Source: JBAXLO01 sp037134755 (GTDB lineage: Bacteria > Bacteroidota > Bacteroidia > Bacteroidales > JACABE01). Taken from it: 43,460 nucleotides of DNA. The notes under the pieces are model-generated. The model saw only the letters and a program-made list of their open reading frames with translations. It did no database searches and was not told the DNA's origin. Below are positions 7,061 to 15,804 of the stretch, in pieces (position 1 is the first letter of the stretch; each line of letters begins with the position of its first letter). The DNA is taken from assembly GCA_037134755.1 (NCBI GenBank), contig JBAXLO010000008.1, forward strand, positions 1-43,460, written 5' to 3'. The position numbers and the translations under genes are program-made.

Positions 7061-7696
7061 ATGAAAACGTATGTAATAGGAGATGTCCACGGGTGCTTTC
7101 AGGAGCTAAGGGAAATGATTAAAATAATGGGAATTAAATTGGGAGAAGACAGACTTATTTTACTTGGAGATTATATTGATAGGGGAAATGAAGAACATGA
7201 AGTACTTGAACTACTTCAAAATTTGCTAAATAAGTACGGTCCAGACAAGGTCATCCCACTTATGGGAAATCACGAACAAATGCTATTGGATTCAGTAGGA
7301 AATAGGTTTATGAGCAATAATAGATTTAGCGAAAAGGAAATTGAGTTTATTAGAAGCCGCCCCGTTTATTTTGAAGATGAATCATGGTTTTACGTACATG
7401 GAGGTATCAACCCAATGAAGGAATTATCAGAGCAAGACGAAGAAGAAATGCTCTGGATCAGGGACCAGTTTTACAGCTTCCCAGATCAATTGAAAAAGAA
7501 AGTAGCTTTCGGTCACACCCCAACTAGACTAATAAATGGCAGCGACGTCCCTGTGGTGTGGAATGACAGAATCGCGCTTGATACAGGGTGTGTATTTGGA
7601 GGTAATCTAAGCGCTATGGAATTAATAGATGGCGATATCGTTGCAATATACTCAGTAAATAAAACTAACGTGAATATTAACAGATGTGCTGCATAG
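7061..7696 (+). CDS. PPP-family metallophosphatase (serine/threonine phosphatase-like)
   Basis: 211 aa from the ATG at 7061, chosen because GAAAGGAG sits nine bases upstream. An in-frame ATG at 7028 has no ribosome site. The PPP-family metal ligands are all visible: GDVHG at residues ~7-11, GDYIDRG, GNHEQ, YVHGG and FGHTP. The C-terminal LDTGCVFGGNLSAMEL is typical of the ApaH/PrpE-like branch. These enzymes dephosphorylate proteins or cleave dinucleoside polyphosphates. The gene is divergent from the WYL regulator. A 49-base gap separates it from the next plus-strand gene, with which it may be co-transcribed. Confidence 0.85.
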   Translation: MKTYVIGDVHGCFQELREMIKIMGIKLGEDRLILLGDYIDRGNEEHEVLELLQNLLNKYGPDKVIPLMGNHEQMLLDSVGNRFMSNNRFSEKEIEFIRSRPVYFEDESWFYVHGGINPMKELSEQDEEEMLWIRDQFYSFPDQLKKKVAFGHTPTRLINGSDVPVVWNDRIALDTGCVFGGNLSAMELIDGDIVAIYSVNKTNVNINRCAA

Positions 7697-7745
7697 GAAT
7701 AAACAAATTGAGTAATGAATAAAAATTTATAAGGGGGAAATGAAA

Positions 7746-8237
7746 ATGGAAAATAGAAATGAAAAGATTAAGGTGATTTATTTTGGAAACGGTGGAGAAG
7801 AATGCGTAAGGTGTGATGACAATGGTGAAATTATCAAGGATTCTTTTCACTATTTCCTTCTTGAAGGTAGCAAGGAACTTGGCTCTTGGGAAATAGAGCA
7901 CTTCTTAGATATGGCAAATGACATTCTAATTGATAAGTTCGGCATTGATGCACAACCATGCCAAACTCTTATGACAAATGAAGACGGAGACTTGAGAAGT
8001 TCTTTCTATGCATTCGAACAAGGTATTTGGATTCGTGAGAATACATCGAAACTATTACTCGAAGCGAATACCGGTGTATGCACTTTGCCTGAAGCAATCG
8101 CCCTTTGGATGATCATGCAACTTGGAGAATACCTAGATGATTACGAACAAATCAAGTTAGAATTTGAAGCTAGCTGCAAAGATATTGATAGAATCCTGGG
8201 AGGAAGTATTATTCAAAAATCGCTTCTTTACAATTAA
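7746..8237 (+). CDS. Hypothetical protein
   Basis: 163 aa from the ATG at 7746, eight bases after AAGGGGG. The ATG at 7740 is only two bases from that ribosome site and is unlikely to be used. The protein is acidic (pI appears low) and has no membrane segment or motif that I recognise. The C-terminal half is helical (LPEAIALWMIMQLGEYLDDYEQIKLEFEASCKDIDRI). It follows the phosphatase on the same strand and converges on the next gene. Confidence 0.65.
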   Translation: MENRNEKIKVIYFGNGGEECVRCDDNGEIIKDSFHYFLLEGSKELGSWEIEHFLDMANDILIDKFGIDAQPCQTLMTNEDGDLRSSFYAFEQGIWIRENTSKLLLEANTGVCTLPEAIALWMIMQLGEYLDDYEQIKLEFEASCKDIDRILGGSIIQKSLLYN

Positions 8238-8284
8238 TCAAATTGCGTTCTTATTGCGGTGAGCACGAAGAAGTTTTATATACT

Positions 8285-9067
8285 TCATCTATCTAACCTT
8301 GGGGCATATTTAAAAAATTCGCAAATTTGCTTTGCTCCTACGCAGTCTTCAGCACGTTGTAACATACAGTTTCTGCAAGTATGCGCTGTATGAAAATCAT
8401 CCATTTTTTCTTCTCTACTTTTAGCGAATTCTTTGAACTCCTCCCATCCCTTTTCCGAAATCGCTTCTTTGCCTGACTTAATTTCTTCTTGTCTCTCTTT
8501 ATTAGTATGTTCATAATTGAAGTTTTCCGTTTTTTTGATGGGGATTGAAAGATTAATTTTACTTGTACTATAATCCTCATCTGGAATAAGCCATTTTATT
8601 TGAACATTTTGATACTTTTGATCATCTACATTTTTTGTATACCATGCTTTTTTATAATTTGATGCCCTTCCCCCATGCTCTGCAATTCTAAAATCAATAC
8701 CTTTTTTCAGTAATTCTAATTTTATATTTTTGAAATTATCATAAATATCAAGCACCCAGAGCGCTCCACCCTTTGGCCTATTGTCAATATATGCTATCCC
8801 ATGACCTTTTAAGTATTGTTCAAGGGAAGTATATTCTAAATTACGACGTTTTACTGAAAGATCTTTTTTTACGTTAATATTGGTTTCGCTCTTATTGAGA
8901 ATATTTTCTGAAGTTTGAGATGCGATGGGTGGTATTTGCAAATTGCTACTGTCTAAGTTTTTATTTTCATTTTTAATTATCTTTTTTCGTTTTGCATCTT
9001 GAGTTATTAGTATTATGGTTGTTATTGATATCACACCAATGAAAATAAGTACGTATTGTGCTTCCAT
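8285..9067 (-). CDS. Membrane-anchored protein with RPKGGALW domain and Cys-rich tail
   Basis: 260 aa. Residues 5-22 (YVLIFIGVISITTIILIT) form a single N-terminal membrane anchor, followed by a polar linker. Residues ~83-145 contain YIDNRPKGGALWVLD ... FRIAEHGGRASNYKKAWYTK. I recognise this as a small domain that recurs in restriction and helicase-type proteins, usually as 'yid.R..GGaLWv...f.f...gr.t....aWw', whose function I do not know. The C-terminus CRNCMLQRAEDCVGAKQICEF has four spaced cysteines and may bind zinc. The ribosome site AAGGAAG lies six bases before the ATG. It may place a nucleic-acid-related domain at the membrane (inference). Confidence 0.65.
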   Translation of the reverse strand: MEAQYVLIFIGVISITTIILITQDAKRKKIIKNENKNLDSSNLQIPPIASQTSENILNKSETNINVKKDLSVKRRNLEYTSLEQYLKGHGIAYIDNRPKGGALWVLDIYDNFKNIKLELLKKGIDFRIAEHGGRASNYKKAWYTKNVDDQKYQNVQIKWLIPDEDYSTSKINLSIPIKKTENFNYEHTNKERQEEIKSGKEAISEKGWEEFKEFAKSREEKMDDFHTAHTCRNCMLQRAEDCVGAKQICEFFKYAPRLDR

Positions 9068-9114
9068 CTTTTTCTTCCTTTCAATACTTTTAACACTAAA
9101 TTCTAAATATTTTA

Positions 9115-9483
9115 TTAATAACCTAGCTCAACTAACGTCTTTTTTTCTAATTCGTTCAATATATCATAGTCAATCTCAATCTCAAATTTCTGGTCCATAA
9201 TTTTTTTTACAGGATTATAATCAAAATTTCTACTTAGTATACATTCACGCTCATTATTAAATACCCCTAGTACCAGAACTGTAGAATATTCATCAGGGAA
9301 ATTATTTTCATTTTCATAAGTATCATAAAAATAACCATCAATAATATCATATACTTCTTTGAATTCCCTTTTGCTTATTCTTTGGAAGTCCTTAATTGCT
9401 TTTTTCAACGTTGAAGCATCTGCCAAACAAGTTGCACCGTCAAGCATGCTAACAAACATAGTCATAACAGTTACTGTATACAT
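9115..9483 (-). CDS. Hypothetical protein
   Basis: 122 aa from an ATG with AAAGGAG five bases upstream. It is acidic, mixed helix and strand, and has no recognisable family. It lies 47 bases upstream of the membrane-anchored RPKGGALW gene and could share its transcript. The 126 bases upstream contain TTGACG but no convincing -10 at the right distance. Confidence 0.55.
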   Translation of the reverse strand: MYTVTVMTMFVSMLDGATCLADASTLKKAIKDFQRISKREFKEVYDIIDGYFYDTYENENNFPDEYSTVLVLGVFNNERECILSRNFDYNPVKKIMDQKFEIEIDYDILNELEKKTLVELGY

Positions 9484-9609
9484 GTTTCTCCTTTATATTT
9501 TTACTATGTGTAAATTATTTATTGTTTAAGCAACGTCAAAATATTAGTTGCACCATTTTGGATTTATATTAAAGTATAAACCATCTTTCTTTCAAATATT
9601 ATTAAGTAA

Positions 9610-9978
9610 TTAGTTTGCTTTAATATATTCAGTTAATTTAAACCATTCCGTAAATTCGCGTGTTTTTCTAAGTTCTCCCTTATATATTTCCATTGCACTT
9701 TTACCCTTAGTATCAAATCCAAGTTCTTTCATATGTTCAAGAAAAGACCATATTGGAGGTACTCCGGTGCTTTGAACTACTACTTTTACACATATAATAG
9801 GAAGCCCCCGTTCTTTGCATACTTGTGATATCCCTAGTAATTCTCTTTTAACTTCTCTCCAATTAATTTGGTGATTAATTCTAGATGCCAATTCATCACA
9901 TGTAACAATTCCCTCCTTGCGTATAACAGATATCACGAGTTGTTCCGCTAGTTTTTTCTGTGTAACATTTAATTTCAT
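9610..9978 (-). CDS. Stand-alone domain resembling the N-terminal part of HNH-type restriction proteins
   Basis: 122 aa from the ATG at 9978, which has GGAGG eight bases upstream. An upstream in-frame TTG overlaps that ribosome site and is rejected. The middle part, CKERGLPIICVKVVVQSTGVPP, resembles a segment that I associate with the region preceding the HNH motif in some 5-methylcytosine-type restriction proteins ('...c.erglP.lsvlVvnk.tG.Pg'). Here no HNH motif follows. Residues 1-60 could form a winged helix. It may be a truncated or specialised version. The call rests on pattern memory only. Confidence 0.45.
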   Translation of the reverse strand: MKLNVTQKKLAEQLVISVIRKEGIVTCDELASRINHQINWREVKRELLGISQVCKERGLPIICVKVVVQSTGVPPIWSFLEHMKELGFDTKGKSAMEIYKGELRKTREFTEWFKLTEYIKAN

Positions 9979-9989
9979 ACGATTCGCCT

Positions 9990-10270
9990 CCAAAAGAAAA
10001 AATGTTTTTGCGTTTTAGCTTTCCACTCTTTTCATTTTTCTTTCATTCATATGCCACAAGGTCCTATCCTGCTTCAATTGCAATATTTTCATTAAGAAAG
10101 AAAACCCTATTATTAATATAGTTGCCTTTGTTAATATGAATTAAGGCTGATGTACAATCTAATTTACCATAAATCTTTAATGATTAATGGCCTCCCAATT
10201 CACCAGGTACTCTAGCATAATATTCCTTATCGCAAGAATCAATCAGTTTATATTGTTTCTCTACTTTCAT
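9990..10270 (-). pseudogene. Decayed gene for a small Ada-like metal-binding-domain protein
   Basis: An ATG at 10270, seven bases after AGGAG, opens MKVEKQYKLIDSCDKEYYA... and reaches RVPGELGGH. An in-frame TAA at 10184-10186 follows. The same frame then continues without loss of family sense: SLKIYGKLDCTSALIHINKG, then NRVFFLNENIAIEAG, stopping at TAG 10064-10066. A one-base shift there restores PCGI, another stop, MKEK, another stop, then KEWKAK. This is the layout of a small family with 'KIYGrLDCpsAlr.i.kG.Y...RVFF.de..AiaaGyRPC..C', whose C-terminus resembles the metal-binding domain of Ada. At least four lesions make it a pseudogene unless recoded. This is also the content of the long gap between 9979 and 10331. 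Confidence 0.8.
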
Positions 10271-10331
10271 TAGAAGCTCCTATCATATTTAGCTTCAACC
10301 CAACGCATATGGATTATTACTAGACCTAAAA

Positions 10332-11333
10332 TCAAACTATTTTTGGCTGCCAGTCAGGAGTAAAACCATTAAATATTGCCGACTTATACATCGACAGAAT
10401 TTTGACTTCCGTATACCCTTTAAAATCCAGATTCACTCCTAATCCTTGAACATTATTTATTATTAATTTATTACGTTCTATAATAATATATTTATATTTA
10501 TCGATTGCTAATCTATCGCGTTTGCTGTTATTACACCTCGGGCAACTTAAAACAAAATTCCATAATTTATCATCTTTAACAAAAGACCATGGTATAAAAT
10601 GGTCAACCTCAATAGAATTTTTACAAATACCTTTCCCACAATAGAAACAATTACTATGCTCACTTTTCCCGAAAAGTGTTTCTTTGTAATTTATAAGATT
10701 ATTTCTCTTTGTTGAATAATCTAATTTCTCAGCAATACTATATGACGATTCTTTAATATTTACTTTTTCTAAAAATTTTATCCACTCATAGTAATTTATT
10801 TTTTCAATAATTGATTTATACTTTACTATCATTGCATATACTTTCGGGTTAAATATTATGCGCTTTTCTGCCTTTGAAAAGCTATAAAAGGTGCCTTTGC
10901 TATCCGAATAAAAAGCTCCTATTACATACTTGCTACCTACTTGTCTGATTTGACTAATTAACTCCAACTGATAGTTGTTTTTAAGTCCTTCAAATGCGAA
11001 CTCTCTACTAAAGTCATATTTATTTAGAAAATTCTCTATGATCTCCTCGACTGCACTTCTTTGCCACTGAGAGTTTTCTTGAATTTGTCTAAGTTTATGC
11101 CTTACTACAAGATTCCAATAGACTTCTGTGAATCTAGTGAAAACTACGTCAAACTCTAGAGAAAGTTTTTCATCAACATTGAAAATATTATCTACGAGAC
11201 ATTTTAAGAAGCAATACTTATATGTTGTAGTGTTGTGAGTTTTTGATGAAAATATACTATTAAATATTCCCCAAATTTCATCTTCGCTTATATTTTCTTT
11301 TGTATAATGCCCTTCTTTTAAATTCCAACTCAT
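10332..11333 (-). CDS. HNH endonuclease, last gene of the Dnd/Dpd-like operon
   Basis: 333 aa from the ATG at 11333. This start is preferred to the upstream ATG at 11378 because it overlaps the methyltransferase stop as TAATG, a standard coupling junction. The long helical N-terminus is followed by an HNH nuclease module at residues ~229-275: CFYCGK, then IEVDHFIPW (catalytic DH), a conserved Asn in NFVLSCPRC, and NNSKRDRL. The four cysteines would hold a structural zinc and the DH/N set the catalytic metal. I associate this full-length architecture ('...YTkenis...y..ifss...NtssYKyaflksl.dn...') with defence islands. It is the clearest DNA-cutting enzyme at the end of the operon and so a candidate effector. 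Confidence 0.85.
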   Translation of the reverse strand: MSWNLKEGHYTKENISEDEIWGIFNSIFSSKTHNTTTYKYCFLKCLVDNIFNVDEKLSLEFDVVFTRFTEVYWNLVVRHKLRQIQENSQWQRSAVEEIIENFLNKYDFSREFAFEGLKNNYQLELISQIRQVGSKYVIGAFYSDSKGTFYSFSKAEKRIIFNPKVYAMIVKYKSIIEKINYYEWIKFLEKVNIKESSYSIAEKLDYSTKRNNLINYKETLFGKSEHSNCFYCGKGICKNSIEVDHFIPWSFVKDDKLWNFVLSCPRCNNSKRDRLAIDKYKYIIIERNKLIINNVQGLGVNLDFKGYTEVKILSMYKSAIFNGFTPDWQPKIV

Positions 11334-11974
11334 TATTTCACCAACTCTTGGGTGCATATAGTCATTCCAATTTCCCAAACTATTTTATCTTTTGAATATT
11401 TCTTTAATATATATTCATTAATATAGTTTATCCTGAATTCTTTGAAAACTCTCATTATTGTTCCATAATCAAAATATCTTTTAACCCCAGCATCTGACTC
11501 ATAAATACCTTCGCTTATTTCTATGCCTTGCCCAGCTCCGAAATTAATATCTTGGTTAGAATTTAATCTGCAAAGAAATAACCCATCATCCACTAAAACT
11601 CTTTGAATCTCTCCTAAAATTTGAGCCATCTCTTGATCGTTAAAATAATGCAAACACAAATCTCCAATTATTACATTAGCGCTATTTGATTCGAAAGGAA
11701 ATGTTTCTAGAAAATTGAATTGATATAGTTTAACACTAGGATATAGAATTTTGATAACATTTATTGCTTCAGCTGAGAAATCACAGGAAGCTATTTTGCA
11801 TTCTGTTTTTGCAAGAAAAGAAGTATCATCTCCCCAACCGCATCCTAACTCAATGACCGTAGTATTTTTATCAAAATTTCCATCAAAATACTTATTAAGC
11901 CAACCATCATAACATGAATCAAGTGGATTAAGATTCTTAATTGTTTTATCCCAGAACTCAAGACTTTTATCCAT
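11333..11974 (-). CDS. Class I SAM-dependent methyltransferase
   Basis: 213 aa. Motif I is VIELGCGWGDD at residues ~40-50, the acidic motif II residue is in IASCDFSAEAI, and motif IV-like NVIIGDLCLHYF follows, all typical of the Methyltransf_11/TehB type. There is no DPPY, NPPY or PC motif, so it does not look like a DNA adenine or cytosine methylase. It is likely to act on a small molecule, RNA or protein. It has a GAGG ribosome site and lies 80 bases after the preceding gene, the largest gap in this half of the operon, where a possible TATAAT is present. It is coupled by TAATG to the HNH gene. Confidence 0.8.
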   Translation of the reverse strand: MDKSLEFWDKTIKNLNPLDSCYDGWLNKYFDGNFDKNTTVIELGCGWGDDTSFLAKTECKIASCDFSAEAINVIKILYPSVKLYQFNFLETFPFESNSANVIIGDLCLHYFNDQEMAQILGEIQRVLVDDGLFLCRLNSNQDINFGAGQGIEISEGIYESDAGVKRYFDYGTIMRVFKEFRINYINEYILKKYSKDKIVWEIGMTICTQELVK

Positions 11975-12054
11975 TTAATATCCTCTTTGAAATGTTTTTT
12001 TATAGTTTGTATTTTTTATCAATAAGCTAAATCATTTTATTATATACAGCGCTT

Positions 12055-12738
12055 CTATCTTCGCTCATTGCTAGTAAATGATACATTAATTTTTGATGAG
12101 AACCCATTTGCTTGAAGCCAATCATATACTTCGGCGTTTAAATCTTTCAATGTTAAATTTTTCCCTGTTGCAATAAGTTTAAGAAAATTTAATACACTAT
12201 CTTTTAAGTCTAGTTTTGCTATTAGTGAACTTGCTAATTTTGTATATTCATCTATTGCATTGATAGCTTCTTGGCTTCCTGGTGCAGCTCTTGAAAACAA
12301 TGTTTTCTTCTGATAAAGGATTGTTCTCTCAGGTAATTCGGCGATTATCGTATTGATAGTTTCTAAAACTCCTGAAATTGCGGCAGTTTTTTGTCCAATA
12401 TAATTATTCCATAATTCTAGTATCTTTAGGTTTATGAGCGCTATTTCTCTTTTCAGTGTATTCAGATATGCCATGTCATAATCATCTTTATTGAATTTTT
12501 CTTTTAATAGAATTAATGATGATTTTGTAGGTTCTAAGTCAATTTTTTCATTGATAATCTTATACATTAATTTCAGTGATTCTTCGATTTTAATAAAGTC
12601 CATATATACAATGTCAAAGTGAGAACTGAAATTCACTATATCCGCCTTTTGGCTGTTCAGTCTTTTTACTTTTAGATAATTAGATCCTTCCCTCTTGGAG
12701 TTTTCTATCATTTCAATCAGTCTATTGTTGGTTTCCAT
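12055..12738 (-). CDS. Small helical partner of the DpdH-like ATPase
   Basis: 227 aa from the ATG at 12738, eight bases after GGAGG. The gene overlaps the 3' end of the DpdH-like gene by 17 bases. The sequence is almost entirely helical with heptad-like spacing (METNNRLIEMIENSK..., LNTLKREIALINLKILELWNN). No catalytic motif is seen. In Dpd islands a small gene, dpdI, follows dpdH, so this may be its counterpart by position. I cannot confirm this by sequence. A structural or regulatory subunit of the neighbouring ATPase is the simplest reading. Confidence 0.65.
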   Translation of the reverse strand: METNNRLIEMIENSKREGSNYLKVKRLNSQKADIVNFSSHFDIVYMDFIKIEESLKLMYKIINEKIDLEPTKSSLILLKEKFNKDDYDMAYLNTLKREIALINLKILELWNNYIGQKTAAISGVLETINTIIAELPERTILYQKKTLFSRAAPGSQEAINAIDEYTKLASSLIAKLDLKDSVLNFLKLIATGKNLTLKDLNAEVYDWLQANGFSSKINVSFTSNERR

Positions 12739-15700
12739 TTGCCCCACCTCCAATCTTTGTAATCTCAGATTCCATTTTCTCAATTTTTATTGTAATATCA
12801 TTGCGCTTTTCATTTAATAAGTTTGTTGCTTCTTTATCCAAACTGCTAATAAATATAATATTCTTCTCATTTACAAGTTTATTAAAGTTTGTCAATATTC
12901 TTTTATACTTTTCTATTTCATCAAAAGGATTCTTCGAAATCTCAAATAGTTTTATTGGCATTTCAACTTTCTTACATAAGGCTCTAGCATTTTCTATTGC
13001 TTTGTAAAATGCCCCATATGAATCAGACCTAGAAATATTAAAATAGTCACTTTCGTTATAGTTCAAATTAAGTGGATTATTCAGAAATTTTAAATAATCG
13101 TTTATACTTTGTAGCGACAATTTGACAACTTCTTCATTAGAATTTTCTCCAAGAGCTTCATTGAATATTTGTAGATAGTCATTTGAAAGCTGAACTTCTT
13201 CATTAATTGCTTTTTCAATTGATTCAGAGAACTCATTTATACAATTTATTGAGAAATACCATAAAGATTGTTCCTTCCTTAATATATTAATCTGTAAAGT
13301 TTTTAGATCCCAATTAATTGATCTAAGTAATTCAATTTGTTTAAGGATTTCAAAAGCATCTACAATTGTATATCTAGTTTGTCCGACTTCTGCAGACCCT
13401 ATTGTTTTGCTAAAGTAGTTCTTTGCGCTAGATAATGTTGTCTCCCTGTATACTTCCTTAGTACTTATTTCTTTCGCCATAGTACCCCAAATTTCGCCAT
13501 GTTTATAATTATATTCAAAATTATTTTCTTCAGCAAACAACTTTAACAGTAATGCTTCATTTGTATTTGTAGTATCAACACCTGAAAATATTGCCTTTAT
13601 TAGGTAGACCGCTGCGACATTCCATAATGATAAATTCCAATCTGTACTTATTAGGTCCGGTGATTTTACAATAGATATAATTTTATTTTTATTGTTTTCT
13701 ATCCAGGATAATACGGTAACTAAGTAATCTTCGCTACTTTCAAAATTCCAGGTATAGTCGCCTAGATATTTCCAAGCTGCCAACGAAATTAGTAAATACA
13801 TGGATTCTTCTTGACGTTCTAAGATAAATCCGCTACTGACCTCTACATTTTGCCCTCTGATATGAACTCTTAACCTTGTATTTATATATGCATTAACAAG
13901 GATTTCGTTAACTTCTTCAACCTCCCAATTTATTGAAGCCACAATAAAATCTTTGAGTAAGTCTCTTAACTCTATGTGAGAAATTAATATAGCCTTATTG
14001 TTAAACCAATTAAGAATATCCTCTTCAACCTTATTATAATCTGAGTTATTTGCTATAATTGGTATCGGGTTTGAATCAGGCGCAACATCTATTTGTTCAA
14101 TTGAATTTGTAGTTATTTCAATTTCTCCAGATATGTTTGATGGTACCTTAAATGTCTCAAATAAAGATTTTGGCAATCCCCCTAGCATTCCATTTCTGAG
14201 TTCTGTAGTCGTATCCCCCCATAGCCTTAAAAGTATTCCTCTTTGTGTTGCAGTATTTGGGTCAATTTTTTTATTGCTTTCAGTATAATGAATAATTTTC
14301 CACCTTGGAATCGGTTGACTATCCAGTGTGAACCTAGACTCATTTAAAAGAAATCCTTCTGGATCAGTAACCCACATCGAAAGTACGTGCAAAATAACAT
14401 TTTTTAAAAATACTCGTGGTGTCCTTCGTGCAACATCGAGGCTCTGGTATAGGTTCCATAACGCAGTCTCATTGAATGGGAATATGGAAAAATCCTTTTC
14501 CTGCTGCGAGACTATTGCCCATGGATATTCAGGTAATTTAGCAATTGGTATTGCCTCTTCGTATGCTCCTTTGTTAGCCCAATCGCAAATAATTTTTTCA
14601 TCTAAATTTATTGCATTTATATACTTTGCTGCAAAATATGAAAGTTGCTTCTTGTTTCCAAGCATGGCTTCTTCTTTAATTAGTATATTATGTGTTACTC
14701 GATCTTTAATATTATCAGGAATGCTATTCCAATAGAAGCTAGTTGTCGCTCCGCATATGGAACTGATTCTACAAAACTCACCATTTCCTTCTGCTGAGTG
14801 GTTTGTTATCAAAACTTCCATCAATGCATTATCTAATCCAGAAAACGATGTAATATCCTCTATAAACAAAGTCAACTTGTTACCTTGCTTTTTCAATATA
14901 CTTCTTAATGATGCAAATAAGTTCTTAAAGTCAGCCGATTCAAGATTTAGGCTTCGTTGAATAACTGATGATACTTTAGAGTTGAGATATTCAGCAACCT
15001 TGTTTCTTAGTTCGCTTCCTTCGCCTTCCGTAGCAAATTTCTCAGCTAGTCTAATTGTATTTCCTGCAGCTCCTGCATTTGCAATATCAAGATTCTGTTT
15101 AATTTGTTGTAATGTTATTTTGAAATCCTTGGCTGCAAAGATCTGATCTTCATTTTGATTAATAGTTCCGTCTTCTTTTGTTCCAAGTTTTGCGCAAATT
15201 TTACTTAATGGGCCATTGTCCACAAGTAAAAAGGTATTAATTATATACTCATCAGTTAAGTAGCTTTTGAGCCAATCTCTATATCTTTCGTCTAATAAAT
15301 CATTTCCCGCTTCCTTATCTTTATCAATTTCAAGTGTAAAATTAAAATTTATCGTTTTCTTTAATTCTTCCCCAGTAATATTTCCTTTTGCATTTCTGAT
15401 AATTCTAAGTTCATTCTCCTTTATTTCTTCAGGGAATAAATCAGCATCTATAATCTGTTTTAATGCATCTTGAAGAGTGTTGTGCGCTCGTGAAATTAAT
15501 AAAACAACTTCTTTTTCATTTGCCTGCTTTTGATATTTTTCTTTAAGCCATCTAATTAAGTGAGATTTTCCAGACCCATTACTTCCCTGGATAAGAATGA
15601 GTTTATGTTCTTCAGGACTATCACATATTATTTCCTGGAAAAGCTTATTTTCATTGAGCGAGTCCTCTTTGGATCCAGTTCCCTTTTGTAAATATAAATT

Positions 15701-15799
15701 CTCAAAAGGAATGTGAGTCGCAAGAAAATCAGCGATTGAAGGTGTTGTTGCTTCAGTTTGAATAACTTGACTTAATCTTTTCAGCCTTTGCGCATCCAT
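12722..15799 (-). CDS. DpdH-like large ATPase
   Basis: 1025 aa from the ATG at 15799, chosen because GAGG is eight bases upstream. A further upstream in-frame start at 15871 would overlap the previous gene heavily and has no better ribosome site. Walker A is at residues ~72-79 (GSNGSGKS), with the Walker B-like LTLFIEDIT about 250 residues later, followed by a sensor-like ICGATTSFYW. The C-terminal two thirds are helical and lack known catalytic motifs. Size, the N-terminal P-loop and position after a ~264-aa gene match DpdH of the 7-deazaguanine restriction islands. The function there is not established: it is thought to belong to the restriction side. The family name is from memory of architecture and synteny. 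Confidence 0.7.
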   Translation of the reverse strand: MDAQRLKRLSQVIQTEATTPSIADFLATHIPFENLYLQKGTGSKEDSLNENKLFQEIICDSPEEHKLILIQGSNGSGKSHLIRWLKEKYQKQANEKEVVLLISRAHNTLQDALKQIIDADLFPEEIKENELRIIRNAKGNITGEELKKTINFNFTLEIDKDKEAGNDLLDERYRDWLKSYLTDEYIINTFLLVDNGPLSKICAKLGTKEDGTINQNEDQIFAAKDFKITLQQIKQNLDIANAGAAGNTIRLAEKFATEGEGSELRNKVAEYLNSKVSSVIQRSLNLESADFKNLFASLRSILKKQGNKLTLFIEDITSFSGLDNALMEVLITNHSAEGNGEFCRISSICGATTSFYWNSIPDNIKDRVTHNILIKEEAMLGNKKQLSYFAAKYINAINLDEKIICDWANKGAYEEAIPIAKLPEYPWAIVSQQEKDFSIFPFNETALWNLYQSLDVARRTPRVFLKNVILHVLSMWVTDPEGFLLNESRFTLDSQPIPRWKIIHYTESNKKIDPNTATQRGILLRLWGDTTTELRNGMLGGLPKSLFETFKVPSNISGEIEITTNSIEQIDVAPDSNPIPIIANNSDYNKVEEDILNWFNNKAILISHIELRDLLKDFIVASINWEVEEVNEILVNAYINTRLRVHIRGQNVEVSSGFILERQEESMYLLISLAAWKYLGDYTWNFESSEDYLVTVLSWIENNKNKIISIVKSPDLISTDWNLSLWNVAAVYLIKAIFSGVDTTNTNEALLLKLFAEENNFEYNYKHGEIWGTMAKEISTKEVYRETTLSSAKNYFSKTIGSAEVGQTRYTIVDAFEILKQIELLRSINWDLKTLQINILRKEQSLWYFSINCINEFSESIEKAINEEVQLSNDYLQIFNEALGENSNEEVVKLSLQSINDYLKFLNNPLNLNYNESDYFNISRSDSYGAFYKAIENARALCKKVEMPIKLFEISKNPFDEIEKYKRILTNFNKLVNEKNIIFISSLDKEATNLLNEKRNDITIKIEKMESEITKIGGGANGNQQ

Positions 15800-15804
15800 A
15801 AATT

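Noticed and set aside
11333..11378. Earlier HNH start at 11378
   Set aside because: The TAATG junction at 11333 is a better and more usual start, and the extra 15 residues would overlap the methyltransferase gene.
11333..11974. Reading the methyltransferase as a DNA methylase of a restriction-modification pair with the HNH gene
   Set aside because: The catalytic motifs of DNA methylases (DPPY/NPPY or PC) are absent; the fold pattern is that of small-molecule or TehB-like enzymes.
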